12,671 nucleotides of DNA, taken from the NCBI GenBank assembly GCA_020432595.1, contig JAGQGA010000088.1, forward strand, positions 1-12,671. The letters run 5' to 3'. Each line of letters opens with the position of its first letter. Position 1 is the first letter of the stretch. Positions 6,205-12,671 of this stretch are shown here, one piece after another. The position numbers and the translations under genes were made by a program. Source of the DNA: Anaerolineales bacterium. Lineage in GTDB: Bacteria > Chloroflexota > Anaerolineae > Promineifilales > Promineifilaceae. The notes beneath the pieces are model-generated. The model was not told where the DNA came from, did not search any database, and saw only the letters and a list, made by a program, of their open reading frames with translations.

Positions 6205-6903
6205 ATAATATTCATCCATATCGTAGCCAGCTTCTTCCAGCATCTCTTCCATCACATCACTCAAGATGAGGTTCAACCCCTCATCCACATTGGCGATCAT
6301 GTCCATGACCCCCGTGTTGTACCAGATGAGATACAGTTCAATCAGCGTTTGCTCGCTGACATGCCAGCCCGTTTTTGTTGTGTGCAGCGTTTCTGGCGGC
6401 AAGGCCCGCCGCCACAGATCAAGCTCATCCGAAACACGCTTGACATCCGGCCCCCAATCAGGGAAAGCATCCGGCTGTAGCATATCGGGCGACACCTGAG
6501 TCCCCGTCCCCATAATCTTGTAAACAATCCGGCTGTACCCTTCCAAAGCCTGCTGCGCCGATTTCAGCCCATTGTTCACCGCCACCTCACGCAAAATGGT
6601 AATTAACCCACCCGGCGAGTTCTGGCGTGGGCAGCGATTGCACGAAAAACATTGCGAGCAGTTCCAGACATCATCATTCATCTGCTCATAAATCAGCTCA
6701 ATGTCCTCACGCGCTGCTGCCTGGGCAATCTTGCGCGGCGAAAAATCATAAAAACGCGCTGATGGGCAAGCCGCTACACAAATACCGCACTCATAACAGC
6801 CATAGAGGTAGCTGGGAAAACGCTCGTCCGCCTTTACTTCTTCCCACAAGCGTAACTTCTCTTCATAGGCAACGTCAGGGTATTTATCAACAAAGAGTCC
6901 CAT
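6202..6903 (-). CDS. hdrC: HdrC-like ferredoxin subunit
   Basis: A 233-residue protein with two 4Fe-4S motifs in its first 95 residues: C36xxC39xxC42xxxC46P, and C82xxC85xxC88xxC91P. The second motif is one residue shorter between its third and fourth cysteines than the classic CxxCxxCxxxC. The rest (about 95-233) is helical and acidic, ending in a very acidic tail (EEMLEEAGYDMDEYY). HdrC shuttles electrons between HdrB and HdrA. The ATG follows AAGGTGAAG. It is the first gene of the hdrC-hdrB-hdrA set and sits right behind the sulfur-carrier genes. It is larger than methanogen HdrC (about 185). Confidence 0.92.
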   Translation of the reverse strand: MGLFVDKYPDVAYEEKLRLWEEVKADERFPSYLYGCYECGICVAACPSARFYDFSPRKIAQAAAREDIELIYEQMNDDVWNCSQCFSCNRCPRQNSPGGLITILREVAVNNGLKSAQQALEGYSRIVYKIMGTGTQVSPDMLQPDAFPDWGPDVKRVSDELDLWRRALPPETLHTTKTGWHVSEQTLIELYLIWYNTGVMDMIANVDEGLNLILSDVMEEMLEEAGYDMDEYY

Positions 6904-6961
6904 ATATCTTCACCTTATGCGTAAAACGTGGCCGAGTGCAATCATAGGCCACGTAATCACG

Positions 6962-7366
6962 CTAAAACGAAATGACTGCATCCGCTTCAAGTGCCATACC
7001 ATTAAAGGCCGCGCCGCCGATCATCTCCACGCCATCAATCATGTCATCCATGGTATAACCGTGCAGGTCGAGGGAGGGTTGGCAAACCAAGAGCCGTACA
7101 CCCATATCTATTGCCTGATCAATAAAGAAGCGCAATTCTTTCCCCCCGCCTCCTGCTTTGGGCACGACAATCGTTTCAGGCGCACCTTTGGCTAAAAGTT
7201 GTGGACCATTCATCGTGAAGTAAATTGAAACCTGGCAGTCCATGGCCGCAGCGGCCGTTGCCAGAAAAAAGGGGGTTGCACTGCGCTCCGGGGTGTCTCG
7301 TCCATGCGTCTGAACATACAGCACTTTGTGTTCATACTCGTCAAAATCATCAAAATCGTCACTCAT
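6962..7366 (-). CDS. DsrE/DsrF-family sulfur-carrier protein (small form)
   Basis: A 134-residue DsrE-like protein. The family pattern is visible: a first strand (KVLYVQTHG), a helix rich in alanine (PFFLATAAAAM), a second strand (CQVSIYFTMNG), a cysteine followed by a conserved loop (LLVCQPSLDLHG, Cys95), and an end of type GGAAFNGMALEADAVISF. Cys95 is at the place where DsrE-type proteins carry the persulfide; Cys44 is the only other cysteine. The N-terminus is unusually acidic (SDDFDDFDEYEH). The ATG is preceded by GAGG with a 6-nt gap. It lies between the larger DsrE-like gene and hdrC. Role in passing sulfur to the Hdr complex is inferred from context. Confidence 0.88.
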   Translation of the reverse strand: MSDDFDDFDEYEHKVLYVQTHGRDTPERSATPFFLATAAAAMDCQVSIYFTMNGPQLLAKGAPETIVVPKAGGGGKELRFFIDQAIDMGVRLLVCQPSLDLHGYTMDDMIDGVEMIGGAAFNGMALEADAVISF

Positions 7367-7450
7367 TGCAAACCTCGTTGGGTGGTAATCAGCAGCTAGT
7401 ATGCAGTCTACAAACTTACTGAATTCCGTTCGCTGGCTCTCGTTCCCAGT

Positions 7451-7972
7451 TTAAACAAACAATGTCACATCCGCCTTAGATGCAAAATCTAAAAACGTGG
7501 CTGCCCCACCAATCACTGCTTCAGGAATAAAGTCTTCCTTTTTGAACCCAAAGACATCCATTGTCATTTGGCAGCCAACCATTTCAACATCTAAATCGGT
7601 GCACATTTCACGCAGTTCACCCACAGTTGCCACCCCTTTGTTCTTAAAGGTTTTCTTCATCATGGCCGTGGCCGCAGCGTTAAACCCTGGGAATGATTGT
7701 AAGGCAGTGGGGATAGGCAAATCCATGTTTTGCAGTTTGGCTGGACCAAACGGTAGTTTCATGGGCATTGCGGGATTGCCTAACGGGGATACTTCAGCAT
7801 CCAGTTCAGGCAGCAGCAGCGTTAACCCATAAAAGGTAAAGAAAATACTCACTTCCCACCCCATCGCTGCGGCTGCACTGGCTAAAATAAACGGTGGGTA
7901 AGCCCAATCAAGTGTTCCTTTGCTGGCAATCAGTGCTAATCGTTTCGGGCGATCTTCGTTCTCATCAGACAT
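7451..7972 (-). CDS. DsrE-family (DsrE2/DsrE3-like) sulfur-carrier protein
   Basis: A 173-residue DsrE/F-like protein. It has the first strand and GT loop (LALIASKGTLDWAYPPFI), the alanine-rich helix, EVSIFFTFYGLTLLL, a mobile middle part rich in Pro and Met (about 60-110), then VEMVGCQMTMDVFGF with the likely persulfide cysteine Cys134, and the end GGAATFLDFASKADVTLFV. Cys124 is ten residues before it. DsrE3-type proteins accept sulfane sulfur from or give it to TusA. I chose the ATG at 7972, six bases after GGAGG; a GTG directly upstream (7975) would be too close to that site. It follows tusA, a common pairing in sulfur oxidisers. Confidence 0.9.
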   Translation of the reverse strand: MSDENEDRPKRLALIASKGTLDWAYPPFILASAAAAMGWEVSIFFTFYGLTLLLPELDAEVSPLGNPAMPMKLPFGPAKLQNMDLPIPTALQSFPGFNAAATAMMKKTFKNKGVATVGELREMCTDLDVEMVGCQMTMDVFGFKKEDFIPEAVIGGAATFLDFASKADVTLFV

Positions 7973-8026
7973 CACATACCTCCAAGGTGCCGAGACAAAC
8001 CTGCCTAAAACAAAAAGGCCGCAACC

Positions 8027-8269
8027 TTAACGGACGCGGCGTAAAAAGAATATAAACTTGTCACCCTCTTGATGCGAATCCAGCAGCTCGTGCCGGGTGT
8101 TCTTGGCCCATGCTACCATATCCGGTGGGGCACCGGGATCGGTGGCAATCATCTTCAAAACCTGACCAACTTCTATTTGCTTGATTGCCTTACTCGTTTT
8201 GACAACGGGAACTGGGCACAACATTCCTGAGCAATCAAGAACCTTATCAGCTTGAAAAGTCTCACTCAT
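8027..8269 (-). CDS. tusA: TusA-like sulfurtransferase
   Basis: An 80-residue TusA/SirA-family protein of standard length. The signature is DCSGMLCPVPVVKTSKAI, with the persulfide-carrying cysteine at Cys18 in the CPxP motif, followed by the expected beta-alpha-beta core (VLKMIATDPGAPPDMVAWAK) and a C-terminal FFLRRVR strand. TusA accepts sulfane sulfur and passes it to partner proteins; in sulfur oxidisers it hands sulfur to or from DsrE proteins and on to the oxidation machinery. A purine-rich AGGAGAAGGA site lies just upstream. It opens the run of sulfur genes. Confidence 0.94.
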   Translation of the reverse strand: MSETFQADKVLDCSGMLCPVPVVKTSKAIKQIEVGQVLKMIATDPGAPPDMVAWAKNTRHELLDSHQEGDKFIFFLRRVR

Positions 8270-8316
8270 GACAGTCCTTCTCCTTGTTAAGGGAACAAAG
8301 CTAACAACACGGGGCG

Positions 8317-8344
8317 ATTGTATCTGAAAGGAATTGAGCAGAAA
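8317..8344 (-). promoter_or_regulatory. Possible sigma-70-type promoter for tusA and the Hdr cluster
   Basis: On the minus strand, TACAAT (8322-8317) resembles a -10 box, with TTTCTG (8344-8339) 16 bases upstream as a weak -35 box. It lies about 50 bases before the tusA start and after the hairpins that follow the response regulator gene. The -35 match is poor, so this is only a candidate. Confidence 0.3.
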
Positions 8345-8350
8345 TCGCCT

Positions 8351-8410
8351 ACGCGGGGGATTCTTTCTCCCCCGTGCGGGGGATGGAGAGGGCGTATTGC
8401 ATACGCCCTC
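8351..8410 (-). terminator. GC-rich hairpin pair downstream of the response regulator gene
   Basis: A perfect 10-bp stem with a 3-nt loop joins 8388-8397 (GAGGGCGTAT) to 8401-8410. A second short hairpin joins TCCCCC (8368-8373) to GGGGGA (8378-8383). A third G-run at 8354-8359 could pair with the same C-run instead, so two folds exclude each other. No T-run follows on either strand. A role in ending the two-component transcript, or in controlling read-through into tusA, is inferred. Confidence 0.5.
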
Positions 8411-8438
8411 CTCGTGGCCTTCTAACAGCCGGGGCTAG

Positions 8439-9080
8439 TTAGTTGAACGAAATAAGATGGGCACGCAGCCCGACAATGACAGCTTGGGTTCGGTTGGGTT
8501 GTTTGAGTTTGGTTAAAATGTTTTTGACATGGGTACGGACTGTTTCCTCACTAACGTTGAGTTGTGTCCCAATTTGACGGTAGGTTGCGGGTGTCGCCAT
8601 GAGCTGTAGCACTTCCAGTTCACGATTGGTCAAAGAGACATCTTCCCGTATGTAGCCTTGCTGTGCCCGCGCAATCAGCGATTGGGTGACTTGGGGGGAT
8701 AGGTAAGGCTGGCCGCTGGCGACAACGCGAATGGCTAGCGCCAAACTGGCAGGGCTAATTGCCTTATGGACAAAGCCATCCACTCCTTTTTCTAAGCTGT
8801 CTAACACGTCATCCTCGATGGGTGCGCCGGACAAAACCAAAATACGTGTAGTTGGCACATGCTGGCGGATGGCACGGGCGGCTGTTACGCCATCCATTCC
8901 CGGCATTTTCCAGTCGAGCATAATTAAGTCTGGCTTTAGCACCTGTACTTTGGCAATGGCTTCCTCACCTGTTTCTGCTTCGCCAATAATCTCGATGTCT
9001 GCCTCTTGCCGCAAAACAAGGGCTAGTCCTTTGCGGACGACTTCGTGATCATCAACAATTAATATGCGTATCTTTTTCAC
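8439..9080 (-). CDS. NarL/LuxR-type response regulator
   Basis: A 213-residue response regulator. The receiver domain (about 3-120) has the acidic pair D10-D11, the phosphoacceptor D56 (LIMLDWKMPGMDG), S84 and K106. A LuxR-type DNA-binding domain follows (about 149-205: LTNRELEVLQLMA, then QLNVSEETVRTHVKNIL). The start is GTG, read from MKKIRILIVDDHE, with GAGGA seven bases upstream. Only 19 nt separate it from the stop of the histidine kinase gene, so the two are cotranscribed and form a pair. Its position just before tusA suggests it may control the sulfur cluster, but no binding site was identified. Confidence 0.95.
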   Translation of the reverse strand: MKKIRILIVDDHEVVRKGLALVLRQEADIEIIGEAETGEEAIAKVQVLKPDLIMLDWKMPGMDGVTAARAIRQHVPTTRILVLSGAPIEDDVLDSLEKGVDGFVHKAISPASLALAIRVVASGQPYLSPQVTQSLIARAQQGYIREDVSLTNRELEVLQLMATPATYRQIGTQLNVSEETVRTHVKNILTKLKQPNRTQAVIVGLRAHLISFN

Positions 9081-9099
9081 AAGATTCCTCGTCTGTGCG

Positions 9100-10794
9100 T
9101 TATTCTGCTACATGAATGGGCACGTCAACAACAACGGCCGTTCCTGACCCAATTTGACTTTGAAACTCACACTGCCCCCCCAACGCTGCTGCCCGTTTCT
9201 GCATGCCCCGCAAGCCAAAATGCTCGCGGTCATAATCACGAATTAACGCCCGTTCCGCATCAAAGCCATGACCATTGTCAACCACAATCAAGCGCACCCC
9301 GGAACCATTGACCTCTAAAGCAACCGTTGCCTGATCGGCCTGGCTGTGCTGGGCAGCATTAGCAAGCGCCTCCTGTGCAATGCGATACAGACCACGCCGT
9401 GTTTGTGGCGATAAATGTTCAAACACCCCATTTACCGCAATTGAAAGCTGTAAATTGTCTGCGCGGCAAACATCAGCCGTATATTTGCGTAGCCCATCTT
9501 TAAAACGTTCAGCAGTTATTTCCGACGGCCACATATTGAGAATGGAATGGCGCACCTCGTTGTGCGTCTCCTCGGCAACGCGCAAGGCGCGTGCTAACTC
9601 AGGTATTACTTCTTCGGGATGATCTGGCAAAAGCTTGAGCGAACCATCAAGCGTATAGACAATGCCAAATAATGATTGAGACACCGTATCGTGTAAATCA
9701 TGAGCAATACGCAGCCGCTCATCCTGGATCGCCAAATGCTGGGCGCGATAAATGCAGAGCATGGTTGTCCCAATAGCCACCGCTGCTTGTCCAATGATTG
9801 CTTCTAGCGATTGCTGCTGTGCCAAATGGGTAAACCCCTCACTAGCATCCACCAGCAGCACACCCACAGGATGGTTACGCAGAAGCATGGGGAAAATATG
9901 GCAGTCGGTAATGCCAAAATGGGCTTGAATCCAGCCTTCGTTCATCCCCGGATAGCTCATGGTTTGTTTGACCCGCTGTGTTAATAACGCATCAGCTACG
10001 GAACCACCTCTGGAAGTTAGCGGAATTTCTAGCAGATGGGGCACGCCACTATTGGACAGCATCTCACCCTTACGGGATCGTCCAAGCCAACCGGTAATTC
10101 GCCGTTCTTCTTGATCAACTAATCCAATCACGGCTCGCGGGAAGCCCAGATCATTTGTGATAGCTTCTAGTACCCGTTCCTGAACATCTTCCACATAGAC
10201 CGCACTTTGCAAAGAAAGGACTAGGGCATGAATAACGTTGAGATCACGATGAGCCACAACTAGTCCATCACGGGCTTCGCGCAGCTTCATTACCAGGCTA
10301 GAGGCATAGCCAAAGATACCGCTAATGAGGTAGAAGCCAACAACGGCCGTTATGCTCCGCAACCAATCAGATCGGTCGCCGCTCAGGCCCCTTGCTACTA
10401 GCGTACTACCTACATAAAAAGGAAGAAAGCCTGTTGTTGTTAGCAATGCGCCTCGCCATTGAAGGAAAAAGGCGGCTGCAAATAACGGGTTTAGCACATA
10501 CAAATAATAGGATGAGCGTTCCCCACCGGTGATAGCCAACAAAACTGCCATTAGCATCAGATCAACAGCAAGGAGAAACGGCCGTTTGCGTAAACCACGA
10601 TTTAATTGTTGAGGAAACAGGGAAATCAGGCTATTACAGCCCACAGCAATGCAAAAAGCAACAAGCGGCAAGGCTTTGTCCGTTATTAGCAAAAAGCTAA
10701 TAAGGGGTGGAATGAGGCTCAACCAACGATAAACAATCAGAAAGATAAATATCTGCTGCGGGCTAGCCGCATCCTGACCTATCGTCTCATTCAT
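9100..10794 (-). CDS. Membrane GAF-domain sensor histidine kinase (NarX/DesK-type, HisKA_3)
   Basis: A 564-residue kinase with about six membrane helices in residues 15-167, a short linker, a GAF-like sensor domain (about 185-345), a HisKA_3 domain with the phospho-accepting histidine His368 (ERLRIAHDLHDTVSQSLFG), and a HATPase_c domain (about 465-560) with N479 (EALANAAQHS) and DNGHGFD. A longer frame opens at 10854, but the ATG at 10794 has GGAGG six bases upstream, so I chose it. There are few cysteines in the GAF part (one in FGITDCHIFPML), so no clear metal or redox site can be named. The signal sensed is unknown. Confidence 0.93.
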   Translation of the reverse strand: MNETIGQDAASPQQIFIFLIVYRWLSLIPPLISFLLITDKALPLVAFCIAVGCNSLISLFPQQLNRGLRKRPFLLAVDLMLMAVLLAITGGERSSYYLYVLNPLFAAAFFLQWRGALLTTTGFLPFYVGSTLVARGLSGDRSDWLRSITAVVGFYLISGIFGYASSLVMKLREARDGLVVAHRDLNVIHALVLSLQSAVYVEDVQERVLEAITNDLGFPRAVIGLVDQEERRITGWLGRSRKGEMLSNSGVPHLLEIPLTSRGGSVADALLTQRVKQTMSYPGMNEGWIQAHFGITDCHIFPMLLRNHPVGVLLVDASEGFTHLAQQQSLEAIIGQAAVAIGTTMLCIYRAQHLAIQDERLRIAHDLHDTVSQSLFGIVYTLDGSLKLLPDHPEEVIPELARALRVAEETHNEVRHSILNMWPSEITAERFKDGLRKYTADVCRADNLQLSIAVNGVFEHLSPQTRRGLYRIAQEALANAAQHSQADQATVALEVNGSGVRLIVVDNGHGFDAERALIRDYDREHFGLRGMQKRAAALGGQCEFQSQIGSGTAVVVDVPIHVAE

Positions 10795-10854
10795 AATCCG
10801 CCTCCAATTGAAGGACAATTCAACACCATTTACATAGACAGATACCAAAAGCAC

Positions 10855-11155
10855 TTATCCCCGAAAGACAAACACCTTCAATTAAGCTTACAACAAAGGT
10901 ACAGCAGACACAAAGAAATTGCGCGATCAGGTGGATAGACGCACGAATAACTGTCCGTGAAAAAGAATACTTGGCACCAATTTCAGTGCAGATAGCAGGC
11001 TAGGTAGCTAACTGCTTCGCACAGCTACCATGACTCGACCATAAATGACAATCGTACCGTTCGCTGATATAGTCTAGTACCTCGACTTTATGATTTTGCG
11101 GGGTAAAACAGCTAAAAACGTGGCTTTTCACCCCTCAAATTTAGAAAGTTACGGT
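10855..11155. other. Gene-poor intergenic stretch upstream of the kinase
   Basis: About 300 bases without a supported gene. A small hairpin joins GGTAGCT (11003-11009) to AGCTACC (11023-11029). No convincing promoter for the kinase was found, although it should lie in or near this stretch. No heptamer arrays are present here. Confidence 0.5.
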
Positions 11156-11156
11156 A

Positions 11157-11241
11157 CTATACTCCGTGCAATTTGAAACCCATGGTTTTTACGACACCTA
11201 TGAGGCAAAAAACCATAGGTTTCATTCTAATTTGAGTATAG
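11157..11241. repeat. 85-bp two-stem inverted repeat, MITE-like
   Basis: The ends CTATACTC (11157-11164) and GAGTATAG (11234-11241) are perfect inverses. Inside, separated by 10 nt on each side, GAAACCCATGGTTTTT (11175-11190) pairs with 11208-11223 with one mismatch, leaving a 17-nt loop. A third copy of the end motif, AGTATAGT, lies at 11431-11438, two bases before the metallophosphoesterase start, and is inverse to ACTATACT at 11156-11163. It may be a small non-autonomous element or a structured leader. No clear target duplication was seen. Confidence 0.6.
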
Positions 11242-11439
11242 AAGGCTTGCCCATAGTGTTGGTTAACTGCTGCTAAATGGATCAAAGCAAAGGGCAAGGC
11301 GATGAATAGGCTTATGCAGGCTGCATGGGAGAAGGTAAAAAAGGTTTGGCTGATAGGTAGCGCATTAGTACCAACACGCTCCTTTTTATACGATCTGATA
11401 AATTCATTTGGGTAGCCCCATTTTGATTTAAGTATAGTT

Positions 11440-12306
11440 ATGAAAATCGCACTCATCTCTGACATTCACGGCAACGTGGCGGCACTGGAAGCCGTTACCG
11501 ACCACGTTACGACTTGGCAACCTGACATCACCATTGTCAATGGCGATGTGGTCAATCGCGGCCCCAATTCGGCTCCCTGCTGGGAATTTGTGCAGCAGCG
11601 GCAGCGGGAAGACGGCTGGCTGCTGACGCGGGGCAACCATGAGGATTTTGTCCTGGCTTACCGTGAGCCAGCGTCCGAAAATGACCCCCATACCTTTGGC
11701 ATTCACCGCCACGCCTGGTGGACGCGCCACCAGTTGACCAACGCCCAGCTTGACGGCATGGCCGCCCTGCCCGACCTGCTAACGCTGGCTGCCCCTGACA
11801 GCAGCGAGGTTCGCATTACCCATGCGTCAATGGGCAACAACCGGAACGGCATTCTGCTGGAAACCCCGGCGGAAACGGTGCGGACGCAAATTGGGGAGCC
11901 GCCGCCGCTGTTTCTCACCTCCCACATCCATTGGCCGATGGTGCGGCAGCTTGAGCAAACATTGATTGTCCGCTCTGGCTCGGTTGGCTCCCCGCGTGAT
12001 GGGGATGTGCGGGCGAGTTATGCTCAGTTGAGTTGGCACATCAGCAATGGTAACAACGGCCGTTGGCACCCCGAAATTATCCGCGTTCCCTACGACCGCA
12101 GCCGCACCGACCAGGATTACCACACGCTGGGGTATCTGGCCGACGGCGGCCCCATCGCCGAACTGATTTACCACGAATGGCGCACGGCACTGCCGGTGCT
12201 GGCTCCCTGGCAGCGGCAATATCAAGCGGCGGTGATGGCAGGGGAGGTGGGGGTGGAAACGGCCGTTTCTGACTATCTGGCGGCTACTGGGTTTAGAGAC
12301 AAGTAA
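11440..12306 (+). CDS. Calcineurin-like metallophosphoesterase (YfcE/MJ0936-like)
   Basis: A 288-residue metallophosphoesterase. Metal-binding motifs are complete: SDIHGN (D8, H10), GDVVNRGP (D36), RGNHEDF (N66, H67), ITHAS (H128) and TSHIHWP (H162, H164). Such small enzymes hydrolyse phosphodiesters; the substrate here is unknown. The start MKIALISDIHGN is the canonical family start, yet there is no Shine-Dalgarno: the sequence in front is the end of the repeat element (AGTATAGT). A weak or leaderless start is possible. The C-terminal part (about 205-288) extends beyond the minimal domain and is not recognised. It converges with the GNAT gene and is unrelated to the sulfur cluster. Confidence 0.92.
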   Translation: MKIALISDIHGNVAALEAVTDHVTTWQPDITIVNGDVVNRGPNSAPCWEFVQQRQREDGWLLTRGNHEDFVLAYREPASENDPHTFGIHRHAWWTRHQLTNAQLDGMAALPDLLTLAAPDSSEVRITHASMGNNRNGILLETPAETVRTQIGEPPPLFLTSHIHWPMVRQLEQTLIVRSGSVGSPRDGDVRASYAQLSWHISNGNNGRWHPEIIRVPYDRSRTDQDYHTLGYLADGGPIAELIYHEWRTALPVLAPWQRQYQAAVMAGEVGVETAVSDYLAATGFRDK

Positions 12307-12365
12307 CAAGTGGCAAGTGGCAAGTCTCGTTGGCAACAAAACTTGCCACTTGCCACCTGTTACTT
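12301..12365. terminator. Heptamer-period inverted repeat between convergent genes
   Basis: The segment 12301-12325 pairs with 12341-12365 at 24 of 25 positions around a 15-nt loop. Units are AAGTGGC in 7-bp steps. The stop codon of the metallophosphoesterase gene (12304-12306) lies in the stem. Its placement between convergent genes suits a two-way terminator, although no strong T-run follows. It is a third sequence flavour of the same heptamer pattern seen in the Hdr cluster. Confidence 0.8.
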
Positions 12366-12375
12366 GCCCCCATTT

Positions 12376-12671
12376 TCACCACAAATATTCATGCAAATCA
12401 GCCACATGGCGGTAGCCAATGCGCTGGTAAAGCCGGTTCGACGTGGGGTTGCTGAGGTCAGTCAGGAGGGTACAAAACTGCCGCCCCTCATCCAGCAACT
12501 GCTGGCTAAGCGTGGCAACGCAGCGGCGGGCATAACCGTGTTCGCGCTTATCAAGCGGGGTAAAAACCATGCCAACGGCGATGCCGTTGGGGGTTGGCCG
12601 CAGTTTGGCCGTCATCGTCACGGGTTGATCGCCTTCCTCCCACAAATATAGCTCCTGATTTTGCACAAATT
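12376..12671 (-). CDS. GNAT-family acetyltransferase, C-terminal part
   Basis: The reading frame is open to the right edge, so the 5' end is outside the window; the first possible start inside (GTG at 12666) is probably an internal valine. The 98 visible residues are the C-terminal GNAT half: a strand (ELYLWEEG), a strand pair (GIAVGMVFTPLDKR), the acetyl-CoA-binding turn REHGYARR, a helix, FCTLLTDLSNPTSN, and LYQRIGYRHVAD with a C-terminal strand. The family transfers acetyl groups from acetyl-CoA to amines; the substrate cannot be told. Confidence 0.85.
   Translation of the reverse strand, partial: FVQNQELYLWEEGDQPVTMTAKLRPTPNGIAVGMVFTPLDKREHGYARRCVATLSQQLLDEGRQFCTLLTDLSNPTSNRLYQRIGYRHVADLHEYLW

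Noticed and set aside
1447..6903. Methanogen-type heterodisulfide reductase of a methanogenic archaeon
   Set aside because: HdrA is the short form without ferredoxin domains, and the TusA, DsrE, ETF and bacterial two-component neighbours point to a bacterial sHdr-type system.
10794..10854. Longer start for the histidine kinase at 10854
   Set aside because: The ATG at 10794 has a strong GGAGG at the right distance, while the upstream start has none.
11157..11465. Minus-strand open frame of 102 codons over the intergenic hairpin element
   Set aside because: It has no recognisable domain, no ribosome-binding site, is largely made of the inverted repeat, and its start lies inside the opposite-strand metallophosphoesterase gene.

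Overview
The window looks like part of a bacterial chromosome of moderate GC content. It is dominated by one long minus-strand gene cluster that resembles the sulfur-oxidising heterodisulfide-reductase-like (sHdr) system. I suspect a Chloroflexota (Anaerolineae-like) organism from the overall feel of the proteins, the frequent four-helix-bundle 'IVS' gene and the GGCCG-rich palindromes. Nothing here proves that placement.

Layout, read in the direction of transcription (high to low coordinates). A two-component pair comes first: a membrane GAF histidine kinase (9100-10794) and a NarL-type response regulator (8439-9080). A GC-rich hairpin region (8351-8410) and a possible promoter follow. Next come tusA (8027-8269), two DsrE-family genes (7451-7972 and 6962-7366), hdrC (6202-6903), hdrB (4910-6097), a short hdrA (3741-4802), a conserved 'hyp' gene (2819-3670), a fused HdrC+HdrB (HdrD-like) gene (1447-2736), a four-helix-bundle IVS gene (996-1409), etfB (177-941) and the first 24 codons of etfA (1-74, running off the window). 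To the right, after a gene-poor stretch with an 85-bp hairpin element, a metallophosphoesterase gene on the plus strand (11440-12306) converges with a partial GNAT acetyltransferase gene on the minus strand (12376-12671).

How the genes may work together. TusA and the DsrE-like proteins carry sulfane sulfur as cysteine persulfide. The HdrC/B/A/hyp/HdrD-like proteins would form a cytoplasmic Fe-S flavoprotein complex that oxidises this sulfur, and EtfAB would take up the electrons. The lipoate-binding protein normally paired with sHdr is not in the window. The cluster looks like a mix of described layouts: it keeps 'hyp', fuses HdrC2 and HdrB2 into one protein, and carries etfBA.

Two non-coding patterns stand out. 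First, every intergenic gap from hdrC down to etfA, and the gap between the two right-hand genes, contains 7-bp-period arrays (consensus NRGTDRY). Most are inverted and can fold into hairpins, and they often supply the stop codon of the upstream gene. The IVS gene sits between two 42-bp arms of such an inverted array, like cargo in its loop. Second, the palindromic decamer AACGGCCGTT occurs seven times in 12.7 kb, where about 0.01 would be expected by chance.
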